Positions 36,281 to 46,076 of a stretch of DNA of 64,000 bases are shown here, in pieces (positions within the stretch are counted from its first letter, which is position 1; each line of letters starts with the position of its first letter). The notes under the pieces were generated by a model that saw only the letters and a program-made list of their open reading frames with translations, ran no database searches and was not told the origin of the DNA. This DNA comes from Pantoea sp. CCBC3-3-1. Its GTDB lineage: Bacteria; Pseudomonadota; Gammaproteobacteria; Enterobacterales; Enterobacteriaceae. The stretch covers positions 868,001-932,000 of the forward strand of contig NZ_CP034363.1 of assembly GCF_007981265.1 (NCBI RefSeq), given 5' to 3'. A program made the translations under genes and the position numbers.

Positions 36281-37695
36281 ACGTTGTTGCTGTTGCCGTC
36301 GCGGCGCGGGCCAGGAACGCGCTTGCGCGGACGGCGAGTGCGGCGGCGTGGAACGGGATCGTCTCCCAGCGTATTCAGCATCGTTTTCTGCTGTGGCGGC
36401 GCGGCCACCTGGAATTCGCCCCACCAGGCAGACAGGCGCAGCAGCTCCTGGTTGTTCTCAACTTCAGCACGCAGCGCCAGCAGATCGTAAGCCGCACGGA
36501 ACTTAGGATGCTCCATCAGCTTCCAGGCGCGTTTACCGTGACGGCGAGACAGGCGCAGCTGCAGCTGCCAGATATCCCGTACCAGCGTGGTAATACGCTT
36601 TGGAATGGCCAGCGAGCGGCAGGCTTCGTCCAGCACGTCATTCATCGCCAGTGCGAAAGCGTCGTAATAGGCGAGCCCGCTTTCCTGCGCAATTTTCTGC
36701 GCCGCTTCCAGCTGCGGATACCAAAACATCGCTGCGAACAGGAAGGCCGGATTAACGCGCATCTGGTTATGGATCCGGTTGTCGGTGTTTTTCAGCACCT
36801 GCACAATCATCCGTTCCATATTGCTGTCGCCCTTTTCCGTAAAGTAACGGGTAATGGTCGGGAACAGCGGCTGGAACAGCTGATATTCACGCAGCTGCAA
36901 ATAAGTGCTGTAGCCGTAACCGGCCTGCAGCAGCTTCAGCGTTTCTTCAAACAGACGAGCGGGCGGAATATCGTGCAGCAGCGTAGCCAGACGCGGGATT
37001 GGCTCAGCCGTTTCGGCCGCAATCGACATATCCAGCTTGGCGGCGAAACGGATCACGCGCAGCATTCGCACCGGATCTTCACGGTAGCGGGTTTCCGGCA
37101 CGCCAATCAGACGAATAATGCCCTGTTGCAGATCGTTCAGGCCGCCAACGTAATCGCGCACGCTGAAATCGGCCACGCTGTAATAAAGGCTGTTGATGGT
37201 CAAATCGCGGCGCTGGGCGTCATCTTCAATCGAACCGAAAATGTTGTCGCGCAGCAGCATACCGTTCTGGCCACGCTGAGAACTGTTGCGATCGTCCGCC
37301 AGCTGTTCCGCTTCGTGATGACCACGAAAGGTGGCAACCTCGATAATTTCGGGGCCAAACATCACGTGTGCCAGGCGGAAGCGACGGCCAACCAGACGGC
37401 AGTTGCGGAACAGTTTACGCATCTGCTCCGGCGTGGCGTTGGTGGTCACGTCAAAATCTTTTGGTTTTTTGCCCAGCAGCAGATCGCGGACGCCACCGCC
37501 GACAAGGTAGGCTTCATAGCCCGCTTTGTTCAGGCGGTACAGTACCTTGAGGGCATTTTCACTGATATCTTTGCGCGAAATAGTATGACGATCGCGAGGG
37601 ATAACGGTCATCTGTTGCACTTCAGCAATTTCGGCTGGTGCCTCGCCTTCGCGGCTCAAAACTTTTCGGCAAAAATTAGCAACTCGGGTAAAAAT
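36277..37695 (-). CDS. pcnB: Poly(A) polymerase I
   Basis: 472 residues when read from an AUU codon at 37695, giving (M)[15 protein letters not shown], the same N-terminus as the E. coli protein, which is known to start at AUU. GAGGTG lies 4 bases upstream. The first conventional start would be TTG at 37659. The nucleotidyltransferase core shows [15 protein letters not shown] and DFDV (D80, D82 catalytic), then the RNA-binding motif RRFRLAHV and an arginine-rich tail [10 protein letters not shown]. It adds 3' poly(A) tails that promote RNA decay and controls ColE1-type plasmid copy number. The poor start codon keeps expression low. Confidence 0.95.
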   Translation of the reverse strand: MFTRVANFCRKVLSREGEAPAEIAEVQQMTVIPRDRHTISRKDISENALKVLYRLNKAGYEAYLVGGGVRDLLLGKKPKDFDVTTNATPEQMRKLFRNCRLVGRRFRLAHVMFGPEIIEVATFRGHHEAEQLADDRNSSQRGQNGMLLRDNIFGSIEDDAQRRDLTINSLYYSVADFSVRDYVGGLNDLQQGIIRLIGVPETRYREDPVRMLRVIRFAAKLDMSIAAETAEPIPRLATLLHDIPPARLFEETLKLLQAGYGYSTYLQLREYQLFQPLFPTITRYFTEKGDSNMERMIVQVLKNTDNRIHNQMRVNPAFLFAAMFWYPQLEAAQKIAQESGLAYYDAFALAMNDVLDEACRSLAIPKRITTLVRDIWQLQLRLSRRHGKRAWKLMEHPKFRAAYDLLALRAEVENNQELLRLSAWWGEFQVAAPPQQKTMLNTLGDDPVPRRRTRRPRKRVPGPRRDGNSNNV

Positions 37696-37884
37696 GGGAC
37701 ACCTCGATAGTGATTTTAAGCTGGGCGATAAAAAAACAGCGGCTAATCATAGCTCAGTGCGGCTCATTTGAGAATGCTCATCTCAAATACCTTCGATATC
37801 ATTGACGCCTCAGGCTGTCCAGTTTGCTATGAAATGAGCAAACCGTTGTCTGTTATCGTCTCACTGACGCTTAAAATTAATCCG

Positions 37885-38763
37885 CTACAGTGTTAGCAGC
37901 GAAGCATCCTTTTGCGGGATCTTCGCAACATCCCACTGCATCACCGCCTGCTGTAATAATGCCAAAAGCGGTCGATCCCGCCATCCCTGTTCCACCGGCT
38001 GACCCAGAAAGTGCAGCGCTTTTACCAATGCAGGACGCGGATCGCCTTCCGGCAACGGCGGCGCGTGATTCTGTTTGGAAAGCTTATTGCCATCTGGATT
38101 AATCACCAGCGGCAAGTGCAGATAGCCCGGTGCCTGCCAGCCAAACTGCTGATAAAGCGCAATCTGCCGGACCGTTGGCTCAATCAGGTCGGCGCCCCGT
38201 ACAACTTCCGTCACGCCCTGAAAATGATCGTCCACCACTACGGCCAGATTATAAGCAAACAATCCGTCGCGCCGGTGAATAATAAAATCCTCACGCGCCA
38301 GCCCGGGATCTGCCGTTATCAACCCACGCAAGTTATCATGAAATTGCTCAACTGGCTGATCCAGTCGTAGCCGTAATGCCGCGTTGGCCGGGCCACAATG
38401 TCGGTTTCGGCAATAGCCGTCATAAAGACCGCCAATTTGCTGAATACGGCTACGCGGACAGGTGCAGTAATAGCTACGATTGTGCTGCTGAAGAAATGCC
38501 AGCGCGTCGCGATAGGCCTCATGACGTTGAGACTGCCAGAGAACCTCACCATCCCAGTGCAAACCGTGCTGTTCCAGTTGGGTGAGGATGCGTTTGGCCG
38601 CGCCGGGCACTTCGCGAGGCGGATCGATATCTTCAATGCGAACCCACCATTTGCCCTGATGCGCGCGAGCCTGTAGATAGCTACCGAGCGCGGCAATCAA
38701 CGAGCCGAAATGCAGTTCACCGGAAGGAGAGGGGGCGAAACGCCCAACGTAAGCGTTGTACAT
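37885..38763 (-). CDS. gluQ: Glutamyl-Q tRNA(Asp) synthetase
   Basis: 292 residues from [20 protein letters not shown] at 38763. An upstream ATG at 38817, overlapping the dksA stop as TAATG, would add 18 unconserved residues and is also possible. It is a truncated GluRS catalytic domain that glutamylates queuosine in tRNA(Asp). HIGH-like SGELHFGSL, the zinc-binding [10 protein letters not shown] with YDGYCR, and the KLSKQN loop are present. It follows dksA, as in E. coli. Confidence 0.92.
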   Translation of the reverse strand: MYNAYVGRFAPSPSGELHFGSLIAALGSYLQARAHQGKWWVRIEDIDPPREVPGAAKRILTQLEQHGLHWDGEVLWQSQRHEAYRDALAFLQQHNRSYYCTCPRSRIQQIGGLYDGYCRNRHCGPANAALRLRLDQPVEQFHDNLRGLITADPGLAREDFIIHRRDGLFAYNLAVVVDDHFQGVTEVVRGADLIEPTVRQIALYQQFGWQAPGYLHLPLVINPDGNKLSKQNHAPPLPEGDPRPALVKALHFLGQPVEQGWRDRPLLALLQQAVMQWDVAKIPQKDASLLTL

Positions 38764-38816
38764 AGAGGATGAGACAGGCAGTGAAGCAGGCGCCTCACTG
38801 CACAATCCATTAGCCA

Positions 38817-39272
38817 TTAACCGGCCATTTGTTTTTCGCGGATTTCCGCCAGCGTTTTACAGTCGATACAAAGATCGGCAGTAGGACGTGCTTCAAGGCG
38901 GCGAATACCAATTTCTACACCACAAGAATCGCAGTAGCCGAAATCGTCATCTTCCACTTTCTTCAGCGTCTTCTCGATCTTCTTAATCAGTTTGCGCTCA
39001 CGGTCACGGTTACGCAGTTCAAGACTGAACTCCTCTTCCTGTGCAGCCCGGTCAACCGGATCGGGGAAGTTGGCAGCTTCGTCTTGCATGTGCGACACGG
39101 TGCGGTCAACTTCATCCCGGAGCTGATTGCGCCAGGCTTCAAGGATCTTCTTGAAATGCTCCAGCTGGGCGTCATTCATGTACTCTTCGCCCGGCTTCTC
39201 CTGATAAGGCTCCACGCCAGCAATGGCGAGAATACTCAGGGACGAGGTTTTACGGTTTTGCCCTTCTTGCAT
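38817..39272 (-). CDS. dksA: RNA polymerase-binding transcription factor DksA
   Basis: 151 residues from [15 protein letters not shown] at 39272, same length as E. coli. It works with ppGpp in the secondary channel of RNA polymerase. The coiled-coil tip residues D71 and D74 ([10 protein letters not shown]) and the four-cysteine zinc finger (GYCDSCG, LCIDCKT) are intact. It lies upstream of gluQ and downstream of sfsA with a 169-base gap that should hold its promoter. Confidence 0.97.
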   Translation of the reverse strand: MQEGQNRKTSSLSILAIAGVEPYQEKPGEEYMNDAQLEHFKKILEAWRNQLRDEVDRTVSHMQDEAANFPDPVDRAAQEEEFSLELRNRDRERKLIKKIEKTLKKVEDDDFGYCDSCGVEIGIRRLEARPTADLCIDCKTLAEIREKQMAG

Positions 39273-39441
39273 GCTGTTTCTCCTGGATAACACGCACTAT
39301 CGATCCCCAGCGGGGATAAAAACAGGTCGCTATAAATAGCAGAAGCGATAAAGGTTGGCAATTATTCCTGAACATCCCTTGACAAGGCTGTGAGTAAAAG
39401 CGTATTTGGCACAATATAGAGATCGTTCCAATTACAGCAGT

Positions 39442-40146
39442 TTATCCCTCAACGGCCACGCTCTTTTGCAGGATAATTTCTTCAGGTGATAACTGCGCTT
39501 TATAACAAAGCACTTCAACCCCGCTTGCACGCGCCTGTGCCATGAGTTCTGCGTATCGTGCATCAATATGACGCGCCGGGGTAACGTCCTCAATCCCCGA
39601 GTGCAGAACGGCAAATAACATCACCGCGCGCTGGCCATTTTCAGCAATTTTCGCCAGTTCACGCAAATGCTTCTGGCCCCGCACGGTAACCGCATCCGGA
39701 AAATACCCTTTACCTTGGTGTAAAAGCGTCACGGATTTGACTTCAATATAGCAGTTGACGCGGTCGTCTGCCTTTAACAGGAAATCAATACGGCTTTTTT
39801 CTGCGCCGTATTTCACTTCACTTTGCAGACTGGTGTAACCGGACAATTCCGGAATAGTGTGCGTACTCAGCGCCTCTTTAACTAACGTATTGGCGCGTAA
39901 GGTATTCACGCAAATCCAGTGGCCCTGTTGCGTTTCCGTCAGCTCCCAGCTGTGCGGATATTTTCTTGTTAAACTTGCCGAGGTCGAATACCACACCGTA
40001 TCGCCGGGCGTCGCGCAGCCGGTCATTGCACCGGTATTGGCGCAATGAATGGTCATTTCTTCCCCCTCAGGGGTGATCACATCGGCCAGAAAGCGCTTGT
40101 AACGTTTGATCAGCGTCGCTGGCTTCAGCGCGGGCGTAAATTTCAT
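39442..40146 (-). CDS. sfsA: DNA/RNA nuclease SfsA
   Basis: 234 residues, same length as E. coli SfsA (sugar fermentation stimulation protein). It combines an OB-like N-terminus with a PD-(D/E)XK-type core: [28 protein letters not shown] and IEVKSVTLL. Its start overlaps the thpR stop by ATGA. Once thought to regulate maltose genes, later reported to have nuclease activity. Confidence 0.94.
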   Translation of the reverse strand: MKFTPALKPATLIKRYKRFLADVITPEGEEMTIHCANTGAMTGCATPGDTVWYSTSASLTRKYPHSWELTETQQGHWICVNTLRANTLVKEALSTHTIPELSGYTSLQSEVKYGAEKSRIDFLLKADDRVNCYIEVKSVTLLHQGKGYFPDAVTVRGQKHLRELAKIAENGQRAVMLFAVLHSGIEDVTPARHIDARYAELMAQARASGVEVLCYKAQLSPEEIILQKSVAVEG

Positions 40147-40682
40147 TCCGTATCCTGCTTCAGTTCCCAGTCTGCCAGCGTTTTGTAGCGTGTCCGGCCT
40201 TTAGCAAAAACCGACTCGAACAGCGCAAAACGCTCGACGCGAAACTGCCAGCGAAAATTACGCGGCGGCAACGTGACCGGCTGCGTAGCATTACGCAGTA
40301 ATGTGACATGTGGATGAAAGGGGAGAGGACTTTGATAACATCCGCTGCGGGCGGCCTGAGATCTCAGCATCCCGGCCAGCTGGAGCAAGCCGCGCGGCGC
40401 CTGCTTTGGCCCCAGCCAGACGACGCCCGAGCGCGGCCAGTGCCCGGCATCATCCAGCGTCAGGGTAAAAGGAGATTGCCTGATACGTCCGGCCATCTGC
40501 CGTAGCGCCCGGCCTTTTTCTTCACCGATTTCACCAAGAAAGGCCAGCGTCAGGTGTAGATTCGCTGCGGCAACAGGACGTCCCGCTTCCTCCGCAAAGG
40601 TAGTGGCTCGCCATTTTATTAAGCTCTGCCTGCTCTCTTCCGGCAGCGCGATGCCGAAAAACAGCCTTTTTTGCTCACTCAT
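40143..40682 (-). CDS. thpR: RNA 2',3'-cyclic phosphodiesterase (LigT family)
   Basis: 179 residues of the 2H phosphoesterase family. Two HxT motifs: H43-T45 ([10 protein letters not shown]) and H125-T127 (FHPHVTLLR). It opens 2',3'-cyclic phosphates of RNA and can act as a 2'-5' ligase. Divergent from hrpB by 68 bases and coupled to sfsA, as in E. coli. Confidence 0.93.
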   Translation of the reverse strand: MSEQKRLFFGIALPEESRQSLIKWRATTFAEEAGRPVAAANLHLTLAFLGEIGEEKGRALRQMAGRIRQSPFTLTLDDAGHWPRSGVVWLGPKQAPRGLLQLAGMLRSQAARSGCYQSPLPFHPHVTLLRNATQPVTLPPRNFRWQFRVERFALFESVFAKGRTRYKTLADWELKQDTE

Positions 40683-40750
40683 GGTGCTCCCCGGTATTCC
40701 AGAAACAGGAATGCTACAATGCCCGACAAATTAAGGCCAGGAGCAGAGAC

Positions 40751-43192
40751 GTGGGTTCATTACCGGTTAGTGCCGTTTTATCAGAATTGTTACAGGCCTT
40801 ACGGGATGCGCCGCAGGTGCTGCTGGCTGCCCCAACCGGCGCGGGAAAATCAACCTGGCTGCCGCTGCAAATTTTGCAGCAGGCCGACTTCAGCGGGCGC
40901 ATTCTGCTGCTGGAACCACGCAGGCTGGCTGCCCGCAATGTGGCGCAGCGGCTGGCGGAACAGCTTGGGCAGGAGCCGGGCGAGACGGTGGGCTACCGCA
41001 TGCGCGCAGAAAGCCGCACCGGGCCGGCAACGCGTCTGGAAGTGGTCACCGAAGGGATTCTCACACGTATGCTGCAACAGGATCCGATGCTGGAAGGCGT
41101 GTCGCTGGTGATCCTGGATGAATTTCACGAACGCAGCCTGCAAGCCGATCTGGCGCTGGCGCTGCTGCTCGACGTGCAGCAGGGACTGCGCGATGACCTG
41201 AAAATCCTGCTGATGTCGGCCACGCTTGATAATCAGCGCTTGCAGGCGCTGCTGCCCGATGCGCCGATGATTGTCTCTGAAGGCCGCTCCTTTCCGGTGG
41301 AACGCCGCTATACTTCGCTGCCCGCCAGCTATCGCTTTGATGAGGCGGTAGCGCGGCAGGTTAGCCAGCTGCTGAATGAGCAGGCGGGTTCGCTGCTGCT
41401 GTTTTTGCCCGGCGTTGCAGAAATACGGCGTGTCCAGACACACCTTAGCGAGCGGGTGGGAAGCGATGTCGATCTCTGTCCTTTATACGGCGCGTTGCCG
41501 CTGAGCGAACAGCGCAAAGCGATTCTTCCCGCCAAAGCGGGTCGCCGTAAAGTGGTGCTGGCAACCAATATTGCCGAAACCAGTTTGACCATTGAAGGTA
41601 TTCGGCTGGTCGTGGATAGCGCGCTGGAACGCACGGCGCTGTTCGACGCCCGCACCGGGCTGACCCGGCTGCAAACACAGCGTATTAGCCAGGCCTCAAT
41701 GATCCAGCGTGCGGGGCGTGCGGGCCGTCTTGAGCCGGGGCTGTGTCTGCATCTGATCGCCAGAGAACAGGCGGAGCGGGCAGCAGTCCACAGCGACGCA
41801 GAGATCCTTAACAGCGATCTCGCCTCGCTGTGGCTGGATCTGTTGCAGTGGGGCTGCCATGACGTCGCGCAGCTTACCTGGCTGGATACGCCGCCTGCGG
41901 CCAGTCTTCATCAGGCACAGCGGTTATTACAGCAGTTAGGCGCAACGGACGGCGCGGGCAAGTTGACCAGCAAAGGACGACAGATGGCCGCACTCGGTAG
42001 CGAGCCGCGCTTTGCCGCCATGCTGATCGCTGCCGGTAACGACCCGGCAAAAGTGGCAACGGCCGCGCTGCTGGTGGCGATGCTGGAGGAACCCGCACGG
42101 AGCAGTGCCGATCTGCGGGACAGTTTTCATCGCAGCCAGCCTAACTGGCAGAAACGGGCAGCCCAGTTACAAAAACGGCTTCAGGTTAAGAACGGCAAAG
42201 CGGACAGCGATTTGATTGCGCCGCTGCTTGCCTCTGCTTTTGCCGACCGCATTGCTCGTCGGCGCGGCGCGGAAGGGCGTTATCAGCTGGCAAACGGCAT
42301 GGGCGCGATGCTTAATAACGATGAAGCCTTAACCCGCTATGAATGGCTGATTGCGCCCGGCCTGTTGCAGGGAAACGCGCAGCCTGATGCCAGAATTTTG
42401 CAGGCGATGCCGATAGAGATCGCCACGCTTGCGGCTCAGCATCCTCAGCTGGTCGAACAGCATACCGAAGTGGAATGGGATGATGACCGCGGCACGCTGC
42501 GCGCCTGGCGACGCGAGCAGATTGGCGAGCTGGTGCTGAAGGCGCAGCCGTTAAGTAAACCCGATGAAGCGGATCTGCATCCGGCGATGCTGCGCTGGAT
42601 CCGCCTTAAGGGTTTGTCGGTGCTTAACTGGACGCCTGCCGCCGAGCAGTTACGTATCCGTCTGGTTTGCGCCTCGCTTTGGCTACCCGAGCAAAACTGG
42701 CCTGCTGCCGGAGAGGCCGATTTGCTTGCCGGTCTTGAACAATGGCTGTTGCCGGTAATGAGCGGCGTGCGCGATGCGAAAGGCTTAAAGCAGATCGACA
42801 CCGTAAGCGCCTTATTACATTTACTCACATGGTCTCAGCGTCAGCTGCTGGATACTCTGTTGCCAACTCATTACACTGTGCCCACCGGAAGCCGGCTTGC
42901 CATTCGCTACGATGTTGACAAGCCGCCCGCGCTGGCCGTGCGCCTGCAAGAGATGTTTGGCGAAGCACGCAATCCCTGCGTGGCCGAGGGACGGATCCCG
43001 CTGGTACTGGAGCTGCTTTCACCCGCACAGCGTCCTCTGCAAATTACCCGTGATTTGGCGGCGTTCTGGCAGGGCGCTTACCGCGAAGTACAAAAAGAGA
43101 TGAAAGGCCGCTATCCGAAGCACGTCTGGCCAGACGATCCGGCCAACGCGCTGCCAACCCGGCGCGTGAAAAAGTATTCTGCGCCTTCCTGA
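40751..43192 (+). CDS. hrpB: ATP-dependent helicase HrpB
   Basis: 813 residues, DEAH-box type. Starts with GTG at 40751 ([17 protein letters not shown]). Walker A PTGAGKST (28-35), DEFH (123-126), SATLDN and the helicase C motif [12 protein letters not shown] are intact, followed by the HrpB-specific C-terminus ending [21 protein letters not shown] helicase of unclear role in enterobacteria. It precedes mrcB in the E. coli order. There is no ATG near the start that would preserve the conserved N-terminus. Confidence 0.95.
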   Translation: MGSLPVSAVLSELLQALRDAPQVLLAAPTGAGKSTWLPLQILQQADFSGRILLLEPRRLAARNVAQRLAEQLGQEPGETVGYRMRAESRTGPATRLEVVTEGILTRMLQQDPMLEGVSLVILDEFHERSLQADLALALLLDVQQGLRDDLKILLMSATLDNQRLQALLPDAPMIVSEGRSFPVERRYTSLPASYRFDEAVARQVSQLLNEQAGSLLLFLPGVAEIRRVQTHLSERVGSDVDLCPLYGALPLSEQRKAILPAKAGRRKVVLATNIAETSLTIEGIRLVVDSALERTALFDARTGLTRLQTQRISQASMIQRAGRAGRLEPGLCLHLIAREQAERAAVHSDAEILNSDLASLWLDLLQWGCHDVAQLTWLDTPPAASLHQAQRLLQQLGATDGAGKLTSKGRQMAALGSEPRFAAMLIAAGNDPAKVATAALLVAMLEEPARSSADLRDSFHRSQPNWQKRAAQLQKRLQVKNGKADSDLIAPLLASAFADRIARRRGAEGRYQLANGMGAMLNNDEALTRYEWLIAPGLLQGNAQPDARILQAMPIEIATLAAQHPQLVEQHTEVEWDDDRGTLRAWRREQIGELVLKAQPLSKPDEADLHPAMLRWIRLKGLSVLNWTPAAEQLRIRLVCASLWLPEQNWPAAGEADLLAGLEQWLLPVMSGVRDAKGLKQIDTVSALLHLLTWSQRQLLDTLLPTHYTVPTGSRLAIRYDVDKPPALAVRLQEMFGEARNPCVAEGRIPLVLELLSPAQRPLQITRDLAAFWQGAYREVQKEMKGRYPKHVWPDDPANALPTRRVKKYSAPS

Positions 43193-43268
43193 GCTGCGTT
43201 TCGGAAGGTTCCCGTTCCGAAGCAGCGAGTGTAAGAACAAAGTATGCGGCCCTGGAGAGAAGAGAAGA

Positions 43269-45800
43269 ATGTCTGACGATCGCGAACCTATTGGGCGGAA
43301 AGGTAAACAGCCCAAACCCCCGCGTAACAAAGCGGGACGAGGTCGCCGCAGGGATGACGAACACGATAATTATGCTGATTTTCAGGATGACAATCATAAC
43401 AATGAGGAGGCAGAACCCGTGCCACGTAAAGGAAAAGGGCGCCCACCGCGCAAAAAGAGGGGCTGGCTGAGCTTATTACTGAAGCTGCTGCTGGTATTTA
43501 TAGTGGTGATGGTGGTGTACGGGGTTTACCTCGATTCACAGATCCGCAGCCGTATTGATGGCAAAGTCTGGCAGTTACCGGCGACGGTTTATGGTCGTAT
43601 GGTCAGCCTTGAGCCGGGCATGTCTTATAACAAGAAAGAGATGATCGCGCTGCTGGAAGGCACGCAGTATCGTGAAGTGACGCGCATGACGCGGCCTGGC
43701 GAGTTTACCGTTCAGGCGAACAGCATCGAGATGATCCGTCGTCCGTTCGACTTCCCGGACAGCAAAGAAGGGCAGATCCGTGCGCGACTGACTTTCAGTA
43801 ACGACGCCCTGAGTGAAATTAAAAATCTCGACAGCGGCCGTGATTTTGGTTTCTTCCGCCTCGATCCGCGTCTGATCACCATGCTGCAATCGCCAAACGG
43901 CGAGCAGCGACTGTTCGTGCCGCGCGCGGGCTTCCCCGATCTGCTGGTAGATACGCTGGTGGCGACCGAAGACCGTCATTTTTATCAGCATGATGGCATT
44001 AGTTTCTATTCTATTGGACGTGCGTTCCTGGCCAATATCACGGCGGGAAGGGCAGTGCAGGGCGGCAGTACGCTGACGCAGCAGCTGGTGAAGAACCTGT
44101 TCCTCACCAACAAACGCTCGCTGTGGCGTAAAGCTAACGAAGCCTATATGGCGCTGATTATGGATGCGCGTTACAGCAAAGATCGCATCCTGGAGCTTTA
44201 CCTGAACGAGGTCTATCTGGGCCAGGCGGGTAACGATCAGATCCGCGGCTTCCCGCTGGCAAGCCTGTACTACTTCGGCCGTCCGGTCGACGAGCTGAGC
44301 CTTGATCAACAGGCGTTGCTGGTCGGCATGGTGAAAGGCGCGTCGCTGTATAATCCATGGCGCAATCCGAAGCTGTCGCTGGAGCGACGTAACCTGGTGC
44401 TGCGTTTGTTGCAGCAGCAGAAAGTGATCGATCAGGAGCTGTACGACATGCTCAGCGCACGTCCGCTGGGCGTGCAGCCGAAAGGCGGCGTGATTACGCC
44501 TCAGCCTGCGTTTATGCAGATGGTGCGTAACGAGCTTCAGGCGAAGCTCGGCGACAAAGTGAAAGATCTTTCCGGCGTGAAGATTTTCACCACGCTGGAT
44601 TCGGTTTCTCAGGATGCGGCCGAAAAAGCGGTTGAAGATGGGATCCCGGCGCTGCGTAAACAGCGTGGCCTGAACGATCTGGAAACGGCGATGGTGATTG
44701 TTGACCGTTTCAGTGGGGAAGTGCGCGCAATGGTTGGCGGTTCCGATCCGCAGTTCGCCGGTTATAACCGCGCCTTGCAGGCTCGCCGTTCAATCGGGTC
44801 TCTGGCCAAGCCCGCGACCTACCTGACCGCGCTCAGCCAGCCGGACACCTACCGTTTGAATACCTGGATCGCCGATAACCCTATCGCGCTGAAACAGCCA
44901 AATGGCCAGATCTGGAAACCGCAGAACGATGACCGCCGCTTCAGTGGCCAGGTGATGCTGGTTGATGCACTGGCGCACTCAATGAACGTGCCGACGGTAA
45001 ATCTGGGGATGACGCTGGGACTGCCGCAGGTGGTGGATACCTGGACCAAACTGGGCGTGGCGAAAGATCAGCTGAACCCGGTGCCGTCAATGCTGCTGGG
45101 CGCGTTGAACCTGACGCCGGTTGAAGTGGCGCAGGCGTTCCAGACCATTGCCAGCGGCGGCAACCGTGCACCGCTTTCCGCGCTGCGCTCGGTCATTGCT
45201 GAAGACGGCACGGTGCTGTATCAGAGCTTCCCTCAGGCGGAGCGCGCGGTACCGGCTCAGGCTGCTTATCTGACGCTGTATGCCATGCAGCAGGTGGCGC
45301 AGGAAGGGACGGCCCATGCGCTGGGCGCACGTTATCCAAAAGCGCATCTGGCAGCGAAAACCGGCACCACCAACAATCAGATCGACAGCTGGTTTGCGGG
45401 CGTGGATGGCAAAGAAGTCGCCATCACCTGGATTGGTCGCGATAACAACCAGACCACCAAACTGTATGGTGCCAGCGGCGCAATGCAGATTTACCGTCGC
45501 TATCTGGATAACCAGACGCCAATGCCGCTGATGCCGACGCCGCCGGAAGATATCGCGCCGATGAGCGTTGATTCCGCCGGTAACTTTGTCTGCGGCACGG
45601 GCAGCAGCAGCTGGCGTACGCTGCCAGTCTGGACCACGGATGCTAACGCGCTGTGTCAGCAACAGCAGCAGCAAGTCCAGCAGCAGCAGGAGCAACAGCA
45701 GCAGCAGGAGCAACAGCAGCAGCAGCAGCAACAGCAACAGGACGAGCAGAAAGACAGTAATGGCGTGGCAGGTTGGATCAAAGATATGTTTGGTAAGTAA
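43269..45800 (+). CDS. mrcB: Bifunctional penicillin-binding protein 1b
   Basis: 843 residues. Cytoplasmic basic/acidic tail, one membrane segment (about 77-97), UB2H domain, glycosyltransferase GT51 with catalytic E234 ([12 protein letters not shown]), and transpeptidase with S511 ([10 protein letters not shown]), SMNVP and KTGTT (K697). It polymerises and cross-links peptidoglycan with the LpoB activator. The C-terminus is unusual: residues 797-824 are 25 glutamines in 28 positions, before the conserved [16 protein letters not shown] end ([13 protein letters not shown]). E. coli has only a moderate Q-rich stretch there. Monocistronic with a strong terminator. Confidence 0.96.
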   Translation: MSDDREPIGRKGKQPKPPRNKAGRGRRRDDEHDNYADFQDDNHNNEEAEPVPRKGKGRPPRKKRGWLSLLLKLLLVFIVVMVVYGVYLDSQIRSRIDGKVWQLPATVYGRMVSLEPGMSYNKKEMIALLEGTQYREVTRMTRPGEFTVQANSIEMIRRPFDFPDSKEGQIRARLTFSNDALSEIKNLDSGRDFGFFRLDPRLITMLQSPNGEQRLFVPRAGFPDLLVDTLVATEDRHFYQHDGISFYSIGRAFLANITAGRAVQGGSTLTQQLVKNLFLTNKRSLWRKANEAYMALIMDARYSKDRILELYLNEVYLGQAGNDQIRGFPLASLYYFGRPVDELSLDQQALLVGMVKGASLYNPWRNPKLSLERRNLVLRLLQQQKVIDQELYDMLSARPLGVQPKGGVITPQPAFMQMVRNELQAKLGDKVKDLSGVKIFTTLDSVSQDAAEKAVEDGIPALRKQRGLNDLETAMVIVDRFSGEVRAMVGGSDPQFAGYNRALQARRSIGSLAKPATYLTALSQPDTYRLNTWIADNPIALKQPNGQIWKPQNDDRRFSGQVMLVDALAHSMNVPTVNLGMTLGLPQVVDTWTKLGVAKDQLNPVPSMLLGALNLTPVEVAQAFQTIASGGNRAPLSALRSVIAEDGTVLYQSFPQAERAVPAQAAYLTLYAMQQVAQEGTAHALGARYPKAHLAAKTGTTNNQIDSWFAGVDGKEVAITWIGRDNNQTTKLYGASGAMQIYRRYLDNQTPMPLMPTPPEDIAPMSVDSAGNFVCGTGSSSWRTLPVWTTDANALCQQQQQQVQQQQEQQQQQEQQQQQQQQQQDEQKDSNGVAGWIKDMFGK
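45657..45740 (+). repeat. CAG/CAA repeat encoding a polyglutamine tract in PBP1b
   Basis: 28 codons, of which 25 are CAG or CAA, one GTC and two GAG. The mixture of CAG and CAA limits pure slippage, but in-frame length variation is possible. It lies in the periplasmic C-terminal tail after the transpeptidase domain. Confidence 0.95.
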
Positions 45801-45815
45801 CTGACCTGTAGCGAT

Positions 45816-45846
45816 AAGCCGGTTTCCTCGAAACCGGCTTTTTTTT
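45816..45846 (+). terminator. Rho-independent terminator of mrcB
   Basis: Perfect 10-bp stem AAGCCGGTTT / AAACCGGCTT with loop CCTCG, followed by a run of T to 45846. It lies 15 bases after the mrcB stop. Confidence 0.92.
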
Positions 45847-46026
45847 GCCTGATATCTGAACCGATTCCCGCTAACTAAATAATAAAAATACGCTTTTCAT
45901 CATCACATTCCGATTACCACTCTGTTTTCCACAATTAACATCAGGCTATTCAGCCATCAGACAGTAGGAACAGGCTGGATTTGTTCTTGCAGCTTTTCCG
46001 GAAATTCGCATATTATCGAATCGATA

Positions 46027-46041
46027 TAATAATAATTCGCG
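46027..46041 (+). promoter_or_regulatory. Fur-box-like sequence before fhuA
   Basis: TAATAATAATTCGCG resembles the 7-1-7 Fur pattern TGATAAT-N-ATTATCA in 10 of 14 positions, with the left half much better than the right. It lies about 36 bases before the fhuA start, where Fur control of ferrichrome uptake is expected. Confidence 0.45.
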
Positions 46042-46076
46042 TTTACATTCCATCTTTTTGATTCAGAGAAATGCTA

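Noticed and set aside
36205..37710. 501-codon open frame antisense to pcnB/folK
   Set aside because: Mirror of pcnB coding sequence; its translation is histidine/glutamine-rich and matches no family, while pcnB is certain.
45087..45737. Antisense frame with a long leucine run opposite mrcB
   Set aside because: The leucine run is only the complement of the CAG repeat of mrcB.
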